Origin: Xanthomonas campestris pv. phormiicola
GTDB lineage: Bacteria; Pseudomonadota; Gammaproteobacteria; Xanthomonadales; Xanthomonadaceae
Assembly (NCBI GenBank): GCA_025666215.1
Contig: CP102593.1
Span: forward strand, 1,377,001 to 1,441,000
Direction of reading: 5' to 3'
Length of the DNA stretch: 64,000 bases
A model generated the notes under the pieces. It did not search any database. It was not told the origin of the DNA and saw only the letters and a program-made list of their open reading frames with translations. Each line of letters starts with the position of its first letter. Position 1 is the stretch's first letter. Shown piece after piece: positions 17,005-25,190 of the stretch. Position numbers and translations under genes: made by a program.

Positions 17005-18741
17005 TCACGGCCCACGTGCCGGGGCGTCGCCACCCGCGGCACCTGCCTCGATATCCAGCAATCGGCGAGCGAGCCGCAGCAGCCGAAACAACTTCACCAG
17101 ACCGTTGTCGCTGAGGCGAAGGATCCGTCCCTCGCAAGCGCGAGCCTCCCCCAGCAGCAGGCGTCCCAAGTCGCCGGGCAGCTGGGAGGTATCGATACGC
17201 GCCGCGCCGCCGCCAGGCAGCTGATAGGGCGCGCTTAGGACGTGGAGGAGTGCAAGCACCGCACGCGGGAGCGGCGCGAGAGCTCCTTGGTCGCCCGAGG
17301 CCTCCGCTTGACCGCAAGCAAAGCCGATGCTGTCATCGCAAGGCACGATGCCGCGATCCAGACCAGCCTCTGTGGCAATCTCCTGGGCGAACTGAGCGAT
17401 GTGGGTGCGCAGGCGGTCCGGCTCGTCCAGGCTGGGCTCGATGTGCCAAACATCGGAGATTGGGTAGAGGCCTCCGGCTTGCACAGGGATAGAACGCAGC
17501 ACATTGCTCTCGAAATCGTTGGGTGTTTCCCCGGTGTGGTCGGCAATCAAGCGCTGAATCGATTGCAAGCGATCGGTGGTCGCCGCAGGCGAAACGATGT
17601 GGCCCTTGAGGATGGAACCATGGCCCCCATGTTCCTCTTGCGGATCATCGAGATCGGCGGAGGGCGTGATGTTCAATAACGCTTCCGATGGATCACTGGC
17701 ACCAGAGATGGAGGTCGGAGTGGGCACCGCACGGGGGGCGGGCACCGGGGCCGTGGACACTATCGAGGATGGCGATCTTTGCGGCGCCGGAGGGGTGGGC
17801 AGTGGTGCGATTGGGGGAGCGGGTTGCATACTGGCCGGTTCGCGGCTCAGCACTTGCCAGCGTTTGTCGGAGTCGGTGATCTCCAAGGCGAGTGTGTCGT
17901 ATTGAACGCCTAGTAGTTCAGCCATTTGCCCGATCAACTCATCCTGCACACGCTGAACATTGAAGCTGCTGGCGCCGCCGTCGAAGAGGACCAGGACATC
18001 CTGAAACAACGATGTGAAGTCGATGGTTCCAGAAACCGACGCCGAACGGGACTCCCAAATCTTGGCGGCCGATCTGCGCAGGCTCGTTAGTTGTTCAACC
18101 TGATGGCGTCCCAAACCAGCATAAAGGACGTTGGGTATCGCTGGCAGCAGGTGCTGGATCGCTTCTTGCATGCGGCTGATGTGCGGCTGGGACACAGGAT
18201 AGCCGTCCGCCCTGAGCCGACGTGCCAATTCCGACTGCGACAAGGATTTGCCTGTCTCCTGTTCGTAGAGTTCGCGGACTTTTTCGACGCCCAGGGCGCG
18301 CTCGATGAACGACAGGCTGCCATGAAGCTCGTTTTCCGCCAGGTGGCCGGTCAATGCGACAATCTCTCCGCGTTCGGGCCAGGGGCGGAACACGCATGCA
18401 ATTCTGAAAAACCGCTCCTCTTTCGTCTCGGTCCAGAGCTCGCGCAGGATGGCCAGGCGCGTATTGCCACCGTTGCGGATGATGTAGTGCGGTGCGCCGG
18501 GCCTGCGCGTGATTGGCGGCGGTGCGTCCAGACCGCGTTCGCGAATAGACGCTTTGATCTCATCATAGAGCGGGTTGCGGGTCAGGCGGGGATCGAATTC
18601 ATACGACCGTAATTCATCCAGCGTCACGACAATCGGCGTATCGGCGATTGGATCAGCCAACGCGTCAGCAACCGGCCCTGAGCGAGCGAAGCCCTCGCTC
18701 ATCAATTTGGATGCCATTTCCTGCGCGGAGATATCAGCCAT
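17005..18741 (-). CDS. parB: ParB family protein of the ICE
   Basis: A 578-residue protein from the ATG at 18739-18741 (AGGAGG upstream). The N-terminal ~230 residues form a ParB/Srx domain with IRNGGNTRLAILREL (nucleotide and DNA contact region). A helix-turn-helix follows around SQSELARRLRADGYPVSQPHISRM. A long Pro/Ser/Ala-rich linker (about 335-385) leads to a C-terminal domain unique to ICE ParBs, ending in LGRLLLGEARACEG and a helical tail. It acts with ParA in element maintenance. In ICEclc-type elements the gene here may instead be a transfer-competence activator subunit (see DUF2857). The start overlaps the small upstream gene by 8 nt. Confidence 0.85.
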   Translation of the reverse strand: MADISAQEMASKLMSEGFARSGPVADALADPIADTPIVVTLDELRSYEFDPRLTRNPLYDEIKASIRERGLDAPPPITRRPGAPHYIIRNGGNTRLAILRELWTETKEERFFRIACVFRPWPERGEIVALTGHLAENELHGSLSFIERALGVEKVRELYEQETGKSLSQSELARRLRADGYPVSQPHISRMQEAIQHLLPAIPNVLYAGLGRHQVEQLTSLRRSAAKIWESRSASVSGTIDFTSLFQDVLVLFDGGASSFNVQRVQDELIGQMAELLGVQYDTLALEITDSDKRWQVLSREPASMQPAPPIAPLPTPPAPQRSPSSIVSTAPVPAPRAVPTPTSISGASDPSEALLNITPSADLDDPQEEHGGHGSILKGHIVSPAATTDRLQSIQRLIADHTGETPNDFESNVLRSIPVQAGGLYPISDVWHIEPSLDEPDRLRTHIAQFAQEIATEAGLDRGIVPCDDSIGFACGQAEASGDQGALAPLPRAVLALLHVLSAPYQLPGGGAARIDTSQLPGDLGRLLLGEARACEGRILRLSDNGLVKLFRLLRLARRLLDIEAGAAGGDAPARGP

Positions 18742-18991
18742 ACTCGGCGCCTCCTTCCGTGGCAATGTTCGTGGCGGCTTGGCGTTGCGCACGGCGCAAC
18801 ATGGCGCGGGCATTGCGTTCAGTCCGGTGATCGCTTGTTGTGGAGCTGGTATAAATCGGTGGCAGGCCTTGCTTGAAAAATTTCAGGTGACCTCCTGATG
18901 TTCGGGACACCTGCCACCCTTCGCTTAAGGCGAATTCAATTAGCGGCCGTAGCCGTTTATGCCCCCGGGCGAGTTCATGGGCGTTCGACAT
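18734..18991 (-). CDS. Small protein between parA and parB (shi position, HicA-like)
   Basis: An 85-residue basic protein. The core WQVSRTSGGHLKFFKQG, followed by TSSTTSDHRTERNARAML, resembles the HicA/YcfA fold, in which a conserved His in the GGH-K motif is catalytic for RNA cleavage. It overlaps parA by 17 nt and parB by 8 nt. In ICEclc a small gene in exactly this place, shi, acts with parA to slow division of transfer-competent cells; I infer this is the equivalent gene. There is no HicB-type antitoxin next to it. The similarity to HicA is by motif only. Confidence 0.65.
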   Translation of the reverse strand: MSNAHELARGHKRLRPLIEFALSEGWQVSRTSGGHLKFFKQGLPPIYTSSTTSDHRTERNARAMLRRAQRQAATNIATEGGAEYG

Positions 18992-19838
18992 GAGACTGTC
19001 TCCCTCCCCGCCTTCCAGTTACCCGTGCAAAATGATCGTGCCATTGCGGGAACAGCTCGTCGGCCATCCCTCGAACGATCTCCAATGCCGCGGGTGCCAA
19101 CCGACCTGTTGGGCGGCGGTGCTCAACGCGATGAGCTGGCAGGCTTTGAGTGGCTGCTCTTGGAAACGCCTCGATGGAAGGGACTTCAGTCTGCAGTACA
19201 TGTATGCCGGCCTGTCCGTTGAAGATCAGGCGCAACGTTTGCCGGATCAATCGAGCATTCGACGACACGGCTGGTACGCGGTTAATCAACAGGTGCAAGA
19301 CGGGGGGGGTAATACCCAAGTGCCGATAAGGGGCGATATCCTCGATGAGCTGCAAGGTGCCGCGCCGCATTTCCCGAGCGGCAAGGATCTCCGGCGTCAC
19401 CGGCGATATCGCCAGCTCGGACGCGAGAACCGCCATTTCGAGGAGAACGCTACGCGCGCCCTGAGTGTCAATCAGCACTAAATCGTAATGGGGCTGGAAC
19501 ATCGGCAGAAGATTGCGCAGTCGCAACCGGCCATCTGGTGCATTCAGTAACATCGTGCTCAATTGCCGATGCTCGTCGTTCGACACGACGACGTCTAGGC
19601 GCTCGATTGCCGTGTGGGATGCCAGACGCGTGACGTCGCGCTCGTTGAACGCCAAGAGTTCATAGACCCCGCCGGGCGCGCGATGGATAAGCTCGTAATA
19701 GGACGACAGCGTAGGCTGCATGTCCAGGTCGAGTAACAAGACTCTTAAGCCAGAGTCGGCGATGAAGCCGCCGAGGTTCGCAGCGATGGTGGTTTTCCCA
19801 ACACCGCCCTTGGTTGAGATGACGGAAATCACTTGCAT
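18975..19838 (-). CDS. parA: ParA family ATPase of the ICE
   Basis: The 287-residue product starts MQVISVISTKGGVGKTTIAA with the deviant Walker A motif KGGVGKTT (residues 10-17). Walker A' is LLLDLDMQPTLSS and Walker B VLIDTQGA. The ATG at 19836-19838 is chosen because AAGGAG precedes it; the frame extends a further 14 codons upstream. It is a ParA/Soj-type ATPase that partitions or stabilises the element; in this ICE family it lies next to the terminus, as here. The gap to alpA is 34 nt. Confidence 0.93.
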   Translation of the reverse strand: MQVISVISTKGGVGKTTIAANLGGFIADSGLRVLLLDLDMQPTLSSYYELIHRAPGGVYELLAFNERDVTRLASHTAIERLDVVVSNDEHRQLSTMLLNAPDGRLRLRNLLPMFQPHYDLVLIDTQGARSVLLEMAVLASELAISPVTPEILAAREMRRGTLQLIEDIAPYRHLGITPPVLHLLINRVPAVSSNARLIRQTLRLIFNGQAGIHVLQTEVPSIEAFPRAATQSLPAHRVEHRRPTGRLAPAALEIVRGMADELFPQWHDHFARVTGRRGGRQSHVERP

Positions 19839-19872
19839 GGACTGCTCCTTATCGAGAGTGAATGGAGCAGCG

Positions 19873-20085
19873 TCAGACACGCTCTTTGAGGCGGTCTGTA
19901 ATCCATTGATCGATTTCGGCGGAATCCCAGCCTACTGCGCGAACGCCGAGGCGCAATGCCTTCGGGAACTTGCCATCTTTCATCAAGCTGTAAATGTGGG
20001 CTCGCTTGAACCCAGTCTTGGCTTCAACTTCTGCACGACGAAGTATGCGACGCTCCGTCACCGGAGCAGCGTGCTGTTGGAACAT
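19873..20085 (-). CDS. alpA: AlpA family transcriptional regulator
   Basis: A 70-residue MerR-like/AlpA excisionase-type protein. After MFQQHAAPVTERRILRRAEV comes the helix-turn-helix KTGFKRAHIYSLMKDGKFPK and then the wing GWDSAEIDQWITDRL. The ATG at 20083-20085 has AAGGAG upstream. It is the first gene of the alpA-parA-shi-parB operon at the ICE end, the position of the regulatory promoter PalpA in ICEclc. AlpA proteins activate integrase or excision genes or bend DNA as excision factors. The operon promoter should lie in 20086-20540. Confidence 0.88.
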   Translation of the reverse strand: MFQQHAAPVTERRILRRAEVEAKTGFKRAHIYSLMKDGKFPKALRLGVRAVGWDSAEIDQWITDRLKERV

Positions 20086-20540
20086 GGTGATCACTCCTTG
20101 ATGCTCGGTGGCACTTCTTGGGCTTCCCCGTACTGAAGAGCACCGACCGCTCGAAAACATCAATCAATCGGATTTAGCCGACCACCGCATTCTCCGGTGT
20201 ATTTAACCTGGTGCGGCGTACTTGCGGTCAACGAAATCCACGGAGCTTTTACTATTAGGACGTGTTCCGGACTGATAAAGAGCCGCAAACGCGACCGGCG
20301 GCCTCGCTAATTTTGTGTGCGGCAGGGATTGCCGATTTTTGTCACTAAACGGACGAAAAAAGTACGATAATTGGTGAGGCCGCTAATGAGATGGGTGTTC
20401 AACATTGAGCCGCGTTACCGACGCGGCTTGTCGCTTGCATGCGTTGCATCCACTTCTGGCCGTCGAAATTAGACTGACTTTTTGCGTCTTAAGCCTGACA
20501 GAAAATGTATGCCTATAGTACAACCGTACAATGAGTGCGG
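20086..20540. other. Non-coding region upstream of alpA
   Basis: No gene is convincing in these 455 bp. The stretch is more AT-rich than the genes, with several runs of A and T (around 20250-20380), fitting a promoter region. A stem-loop AGCCGCGT-TACCG-ACGCGGCT lies at 20408-20428, beyond the LysR stop on the minus strand; it lacks a T run. Confidence 0.5.
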
Positions 20541-21440
20541 TTATGGGGATGTCTCTTCGCCAATTTGCTGTGCCCGCTTTATGAAGCGTTCCACCGCCGG
20601 GGAGAGGGACTTATCCAACGTGACCACGAAGGTCGCGGTATTGGGAATGTCATCGGTGACAGGCCGGACGATAACGTCAGGATGCCGAAAAACAGCGAGT
20701 TGCGACTCCAGGCCGATGCCAACGCCATATCCCGCTGCCACAAGCATCATCATCGGCTCATGACCGGATACATACTCTGCGATGCTAGGCGCGGGCACAT
20801 CGCCTGAGCTGCACCACCGGCGAATGACGTTGTAACCGCCTGAGCAGCGCTCGGGATGGCACAGTATCAGGGGGTATCGGTATACTTCCTCCATTGAAAT
20901 CTTCTCGAAAGACAGGAGTGGATGATGTGTGGGAATTGCAATCGCGGGGCGTTCGTCCCAAATTATCGTTTGGGCATAACCTCCCGCAATTTCTCCGTCT
21001 ACGGTAAAGCCGATGTCAATCTGATCGTAAGCAAGACCCTGAAGCATTTCGCTAACCGTCATTTCATTGATCCTGATCTCGGTAAGTGGCTCTTCTTCCC
21101 GGCATCGCGCAAGTAAACGGGTCAAGCGAATTTGTGCAAGGCTGTCAGCTATTCCGAGCCGTATGCGACCCCGGAACCCACGGGATGCCGAATGCACGCG
21201 GGTCTGTGCGTCATCCATAAAGGCAACGATGCGGCGGGCTTCTTCTCGAAAAACTTCTCCGGGCCATGTCAATTTGATACGGCCTTTCGCGCGGTGGAAT
21301 AATCGCACGCCCAATTGTGTTTCGAGCTCCTTAATCGCTCTTGAGAGTGGTGATGGTTCAATGTGAACCCTTTCGGATGCTCTAACAAAGCTTTGTTCTT
21401 CAGCAACGACCAAAAAATAGTGAAGATGGCGAATTCGCAT
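20541..21440 (-). CDS. LysR family transcriptional regulator
   Basis: A 299-residue protein with the standard layout. The N-terminal winged helix-turn-helix (residues 1-60) includes MRIRHLHYFLVVAEEQSFVR and SPLSRAIKELETQLGVRLF. The effector-binding domain covers about 90-295. It is full length for the family. It lies between alpA and the island terminus, with AT-rich sequence on both sides, and no divergent target gene is intact next to it: the plus-strand neighbour at 21898 is a broken gene. Target and inducer are unknown. Confidence 0.9.
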   Translation of the reverse strand: MRIRHLHYFLVVAEEQSFVRASERVHIEPSPLSRAIKELETQLGVRLFHRAKGRIKLTWPGEVFREEARRIVAFMDDAQTRVHSASRGFRGRIRLGIADSLAQIRLTRLLARCREEEPLTEIRINEMTVSEMLQGLAYDQIDIGFTVDGEIAGGYAQTIIWDERPAIAIPTHHPLLSFEKISMEEVYRYPLILCHPERCSGGYNVIRRWCSSGDVPAPSIAEYVSGHEPMMMLVAAGYGVGIGLESQLAVFRHPDVIVRPVTDDIPNTATFVVTLDKSLSPAVERFIKRAQQIGEETSP

Positions 21441-21897
21441 TCAATATATTCCCGTGTCTTTTGAAGCTGTTTCTTGGAAGCAGACGGGATACTGCTTTTC
21501 GAGGCTAAAAAATGAACGAAGTATGCCGTCGCTAGTGGAAGTGCTCCTGGGTTTCGATGTAGCTGCACTGACGCCCGTTTTGGCTGGGTCTTTCGACATT
21601 GCCTGACGGATTGTTTTTGGGCGCGGCGTTAAGTTCGGCATGGTTGCTACATGATTAACATTTAACGGCATTGTTTTGGTCGTCGTTTTCGTGGCGGGGC
21701 TCACGGATCGATCAACTGTCGCGTAGAGCGACCAGGACGCAACCGATCCGGCGACCCGCGAGCGACTGGTGACGCATGTAGAGGAACTGCAGACGTTCCA
21801 TTGCGTGCCAAGTGCTCCGGGTGAGCCGCATAACGAGTGGTGGATTCCGCTCAAAAACCTAAGCAGTGCGCACCGTGTGAGACGATGTCTTTGGTAG

Positions 21898-22455
21898 GGC
21901 TCAACGTTTCTCGGAGAGCGAGAGTATTCCGTGCGCATCGACTCCCAGGCCGATGCTGTCGGCAGGCTCGACTGGCGAGCGATAGACGACCTTCAAGGCG
22001 TCCTGAGTCCGATCGAACTGCCGACCGAAATTCGTGGCAAGTGCCTTGAGTTCATGCAGGCAATGGGACTGGATATGGGGTGCTTCGATTTCATCGCGGA
22101 TCGTTCCAGGAATTGCATTTTCGTGGAGGTAAATCAGCAGGGGCAATTCCTCTGGTTGGAGGACTATGTTCCCTCCATGAGGGTTCTCGGCGAATTCTGT
22201 GAATTTGTCGTCGGACTGTCGTCCGACGCGAGCCCGCCATCAGCGGCGGACTCGAACGGGATCGAGTTGCAAGCCATCTGCGCGTCCCATCGCTACGCGC
22301 AACTGATGGCCCAGCTCAGCAACAGGCATTCCATGCCAAGGGTGGCGCCGGGCGACTGGCGCAGCGTCGGACGGGCACTGCCCGAATCCGGTGCGAGGCG
22401 GCGCGCTATGCGGACAGTGGTGACCTGGCCAAATTCATTGGTGTTTCGTCTCTAA
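21898..22455 (+). pseudogene. C-terminal fragment of an ATP-grasp peptide ligase
   Basis: The frame opens after a TAG at 21895 and runs to 22455. EREYSVRIDSQADAVGRLDW, then ELPTEIRGKCLEFMQAMGL and the metal-binding motif FVEVNQQGQFLW, match the C-terminal catalytic half of MvdC/MvdD-type ATP-grasp ligases that cross-link ribosomally made peptides (graspetides). These enzymes need about 300 residues; the N-terminal half, including the pre-ATP-grasp domain, is missing and no start is present. The last ~60 codons (SMPRVAPGDWRSV onward) no longer look like the family. It appears to be the remnant of a peptide-maturation locus beside the island end. Confidence 0.65.
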
Positions 22456-22559
22456 AGCCATTTATAAACAAGGGCTTAGTCCTGGCCGAACTTTTGGATT
22501 TTTCTATCCCTGGTACTCAATTCAGGGGGGGCGGGCTGACCACTGAAATCTACGAGTTG

Positions 22560-22983
22560 ATTCTTCGGGCGTAACGGGAACACATACTGACGAGCTAGCA
22601 AGCAGATGATCTTGTGCTTCATCCGCCAGGCGGTTTTGTAGTTGACCCCCAGATGAAGCATCAGCTCCAGCGCGGCCATGTTGGTCTTGGTCGAGGTCAA
22701 CAGGGTACAAGGCCAGCATCCAGGTGCGCAGCGGCAGCTTGGTGCCTTGGAACATCATGCCATCGATCAGGCTGGTCTGGTGCCGGCATACGCTGCACTG
22801 GTAGTAGATGACGCCACCACGCTTGAAACGCGAGCGTGCTCGTCCAGCGCAGTAGGGACAGCGAAATCTCTGCGGCCATCGCCATCTGTACAGAGCGCGG
22901 TAGCACTTGGCCTCGGTGTCTTAGGACGCAAAGAACTCTGGCATCAACGCTCCAGCCTGGAACTGCACGGCATTGATGCTCAT
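22560..22983 (-). pseudogene. IS1595-type transposase remnant
   Basis: The minus strand from the ATG at 22981-22983 reads an IS1595-like N-terminus (MSINAVQFQAG, then ALMPEFFAS) but hits a TAA at 22921. The same frame continues with the zinc-ribbon segment RFRCPYCAGRARSRFKRGG and YYQCSVCRHQTSLIDGMMF. A frameshift follows near 22690 before STKTNMAALELMLHLGVNY, and the DDE catalytic domain is absent. It is therefore a decayed, inactive fragment. No terminal inverted repeats could be identified. Confidence 0.75.
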
Positions 22984-23270
22984 CACGCCACCTCGTTGGC
23001 TTCAGGTGGCAACATCATCAACCCACATGGGCGCAGATCCTGCGACTGCTGGCTGATGGTCGGGGCTAATCAGGTCGATTCTTGAAGTCGCCGGCTCACA
23101 TCCTGAAGAGGTAGCTGCAGATCTCTGTGGCAGCCAGAGGTGTTCCGTAGACAAGAATTCAGCCGCGGGACTTGCCAACCCGCGCGAATAAGGCCAAAAT
23201 CATGGCTATTACCGTTCCGGGGATGCGTAAAAAACGTTGATTCCACAGCAGGTTAGAGACTAGATACAGG

Positions 23271-23287
23271 TCCCTTCACCCGCTCCA
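23271..23287 (+). other. Attachment site: copy of tRNA-Gly 3' end
   Basis: TCCCTTCACCCGCTCCA equals the last 17 nt of the tRNA-Gly type ending in CCCTTCACCCGCTCCA, as I recall it. The upstream bases do not form a tRNA, so only the 3' end is present. ICEclc-type elements integrate into the 3' end of tRNA-Gly and leave a short copy of it at the far end. The position, beyond alpA-parA, is where that copy is expected. Confidence 0.75.
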
Positions 23288-23403
23288 GTTAATTGCCAAC
23301 GCCTGTAAGTGGCTTGACAAGTCTCGTCCTAGGCGGCTCTGCGACACGGCGCTTCCAGCGAATTTCATCGCTGAGAGTTGGAGTGATCGCGCTAAGTTTG
23401 TAT

Positions 23404-24015
23404 TCAGATTCTGACGCTCAGCGCTGTCAAAGTTTCGGTCGTCATGGTGCCCGTGGCGGATAAGCCATGATCCCGCTGGAAGGCGCGTATGGCCGTCTGG
23501 GTCTGCGGATTCATCACGCCGTCGATAGCGCCAGGATCATAGCTGCGCGCAAAAAGTGCCGCCTGTACTCGCATGATGAGCAGCTTGAGTTCGTTTTCGC
23601 TCCGGCGCGGCACTTGCGTTTGCGTGGATGACAGCGGCCGCACCGAGGTCGAGGATGGATGGTAGGGCTCGGCTGTATTGCCCGACGGTGCAGTCAGTGT
23701 CTCCGTTGATTGAAGCGACTGCGTTGTGGGCGTGCCGTAAGTCGACGGCGCCGCGGAAGTGGGTGAGGGCGAGTAAGACCGATAGGAGCTTCCCGACCCC
23801 GAGGAATGGGAACTGTGGGAACTGTGAGAGCTATGCGAACTGTGCGAGCGGTGTCCCGCGTAGAGGTTGTAGCGCCCCTCGTTCAAGGGCGAACTCAATA
23901 CCGTTGCATACTTCCCGTCCATTTCCACCAAATCATGAAGCCCAGCCGGCGTCTGCGGCGGCTCGGTGCCGAAGGCGCCAAGCGTTGAGCTCGCGAGGAT
24001 CAGTGCGTTAGACAT
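23404..24015 (-). CDS. hxsA: His-Xaa-Ser repeat protein HxsA
   Basis: The 203-residue substrate of the Hxs system. The start at 24013-24015 has AAGGAG upstream and overlaps hxsC by 16 nt. After an N-terminal region (MSNALILASSTLGAFG) comes an acidic stretch. Then follow six consecutive HxS triplets, His55 to Ser72 (HRS and five HSS), and a Gly/Ser/Thr/Pro-rich linker. Residues about 137-203 form a peptidoglycan-binding (PF01471-type) domain, with ARSYDPGAIDGVMNPQTQTA and IRAFQRDHGLSATG. The N-terminus is only weakly hydrophobic, so export by the Sec route is not clear. The repeats are the expected target of the two radical SAM enzymes encoded just upstream. Confidence 0.93.
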   Translation of the reverse strand: MSNALILASSTLGAFGTEPPQTPAGLHDLVEMDGKYATVLSSPLNEGRYNLYAGHRSHSSHSSHSSHSSHSSGSGSSYRSYSPSPTSAAPSTYGTPTTQSLQSTETLTAPSGNTAEPYHPSSTSVRPLSSTQTQVPRRSENELKLLIMRVQAALFARSYDPGAIDGVMNPQTQTAIRAFQRDHGLSATGTMTTETLTALSVRI

Positions 24016-25190
24016 GCAATCTCCTTTTTGATGGGGCTGACGGCGCGGCTGGTCCATTGGGGTGTCACCCAAGAGAAAAAGCCGCCACATTGGGTCTTGG
24101 CCGCACAGCCGGAGCAGGCATCCAGGTAGTCGTTCTTCCAATTCGAGATGCTTTGCTTTGCGTAAGGCCAGAGCGTTTGCGGGATGGTGCAAAGGGGCAG
24201 GTTGTAAAGCGATACCGCTACTCCTGCGCGACGAAAGGCGCCGCTCGAAGCCGTGAGCTGCTCGGCGTAGTCGGCCGGGTCCGCCCACAATGATTCGTAA
24301 TGCGCTTTTGCGAATCCGACCGGCTCGATGCCCATCAAGGCAACATGTTCGGCAAACGGGAGGTTGCGCAAGATGAAGCGCGTGATTTCTTGGAGGCGCT
24401 CGAACGCAGGGCGTACCAGGACGACCCGAATCTCAACCCGTTGCTGCGCGGCTTCGAGCGCATAAAGCCCCCGGATCGTCTGTGCGAACGCGCCTTCGCT
24501 TTGGACAACATAGTCATGCAGAGCGTAGTGGTCGCCATACAGCGGGATGCCCCAGCTGAGCCTGGATGTCAGGCCTTTGAACTGGTCGGCAAGCGCCTGG
24601 TCGCCGAGCAAGCGGCCATTGGACAGGATATGAAGATGGGTATCGGGTAAGGCTTCTGCGCATTTTGCGATCACGCGGCGAAGGCCGTCGCCAAGCAGTG
24701 TCGGTTCGCCGCCACTGATCGCCAGCGATGGTTCAGATCGATCGATGAGCTCGGACAGCTCGCACAATTGCTCGATCCGCCAGTCATCCTGGATTTGCCG
24801 CGGCGGCTGCGAGCACATCAGGCAGAAGCTGTTGCAGCGTTCGGTCGCAAAGAGCACGTTGCCTTTGTCGCCACGGCGGTACCGAACCGCGATCTTCTGC
24901 CGGAAGTGGTCAAGCTCGATGACGTCGCCCACGCGAACGATGCGGGGATCTCCGCTCAGAGCGATGCAGGGACGCCCCGGCACTACGGCCTGGGATTCTT
25001 CGCTCAAGAAGGCAGCCCATGGCAAATCCACAAGATCAGAGGAAAGGGCGTTGGCAGGTACTGCCCGGAGGTCCAGGGCCATTCGCTCGAAAGGATGCGC
25101 GCCGGCGGCAATTTCTGCCAAGCCTGCGATCTTGAGCAAACTGGTCTGGGTGTGGCCCGAGATCGTCGCCTTACTCTCAAGCGGCAACAT
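24000..25190 (-). CDS. hxsC: Radical SAM maturase HxsC
   Basis: A 396-residue radical SAM enzyme. The cluster-binding motif CNSFCLMC (Cys119, Cys123, Cys126) follows an N-terminal domain of about 110 residues. The SAM-binding glycine motif is in LAISGGEPTLLGD. A cysteine cluster near the C-terminus (CSGCAAKTQCGG) suggests an auxiliary Fe-S site. It overlaps hxsB by 14 nt and hxsA by 16 nt, so the three are translationally coupled. HxsC works with HxsB on the HxS repeats of HxsA; the exact chemistry is not established to my knowledge. Confidence 0.92.
   Translation of the reverse strand: MLPLESKATISGHTQTSLLKIAGLAEIAAGAHPFERMALDLRAVPANALSSDLVDLPWAAFLSEESQAVVPGRPCIALSGDPRIVRVGDVIELDHFRQKIAVRYRRGDKGNVLFATERCNSFCLMCSQPPRQIQDDWRIEQLCELSELIDRSEPSLAISGGEPTLLGDGLRRVIAKCAEALPDTHLHILSNGRLLGDQALADQFKGLTSRLSWGIPLYGDHYALHDYVVQSEGAFAQTIRGLYALEAAQQRVEIRVVLVRPAFERLQEITRFILRNLPFAEHVALMGIEPVGFAKAHYESLWADPADYAEQLTASSGAFRRAGVAVSLYNLPLCTIPQTLWPYAKQSISNWKNDYLDACSGCAAKTQCGGFFSWVTPQWTSRAVSPIKKEIACLTH

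Noticed and set aside
18734..18991. A HicAB toxin-antitoxin pair
   Set aside because: No HicB-like partner is present; the neighbours are parA and parB. I keep only the HicA-like motif as an observation.
21441..21900. Short open frames between the LysR gene and the ATP-grasp remnant
   Set aside because: One plus-strand stretch (about 21735-21895) reads like protein but has no start and ends at the TAG before the remnant; no family could be recognised, so it is not listed as a gene.
23271..23287. A complete tRNA-Gly gene
   Set aside because: Only the last 17 nt match; the upstream sequence cannot fold into anticodon and D arms.
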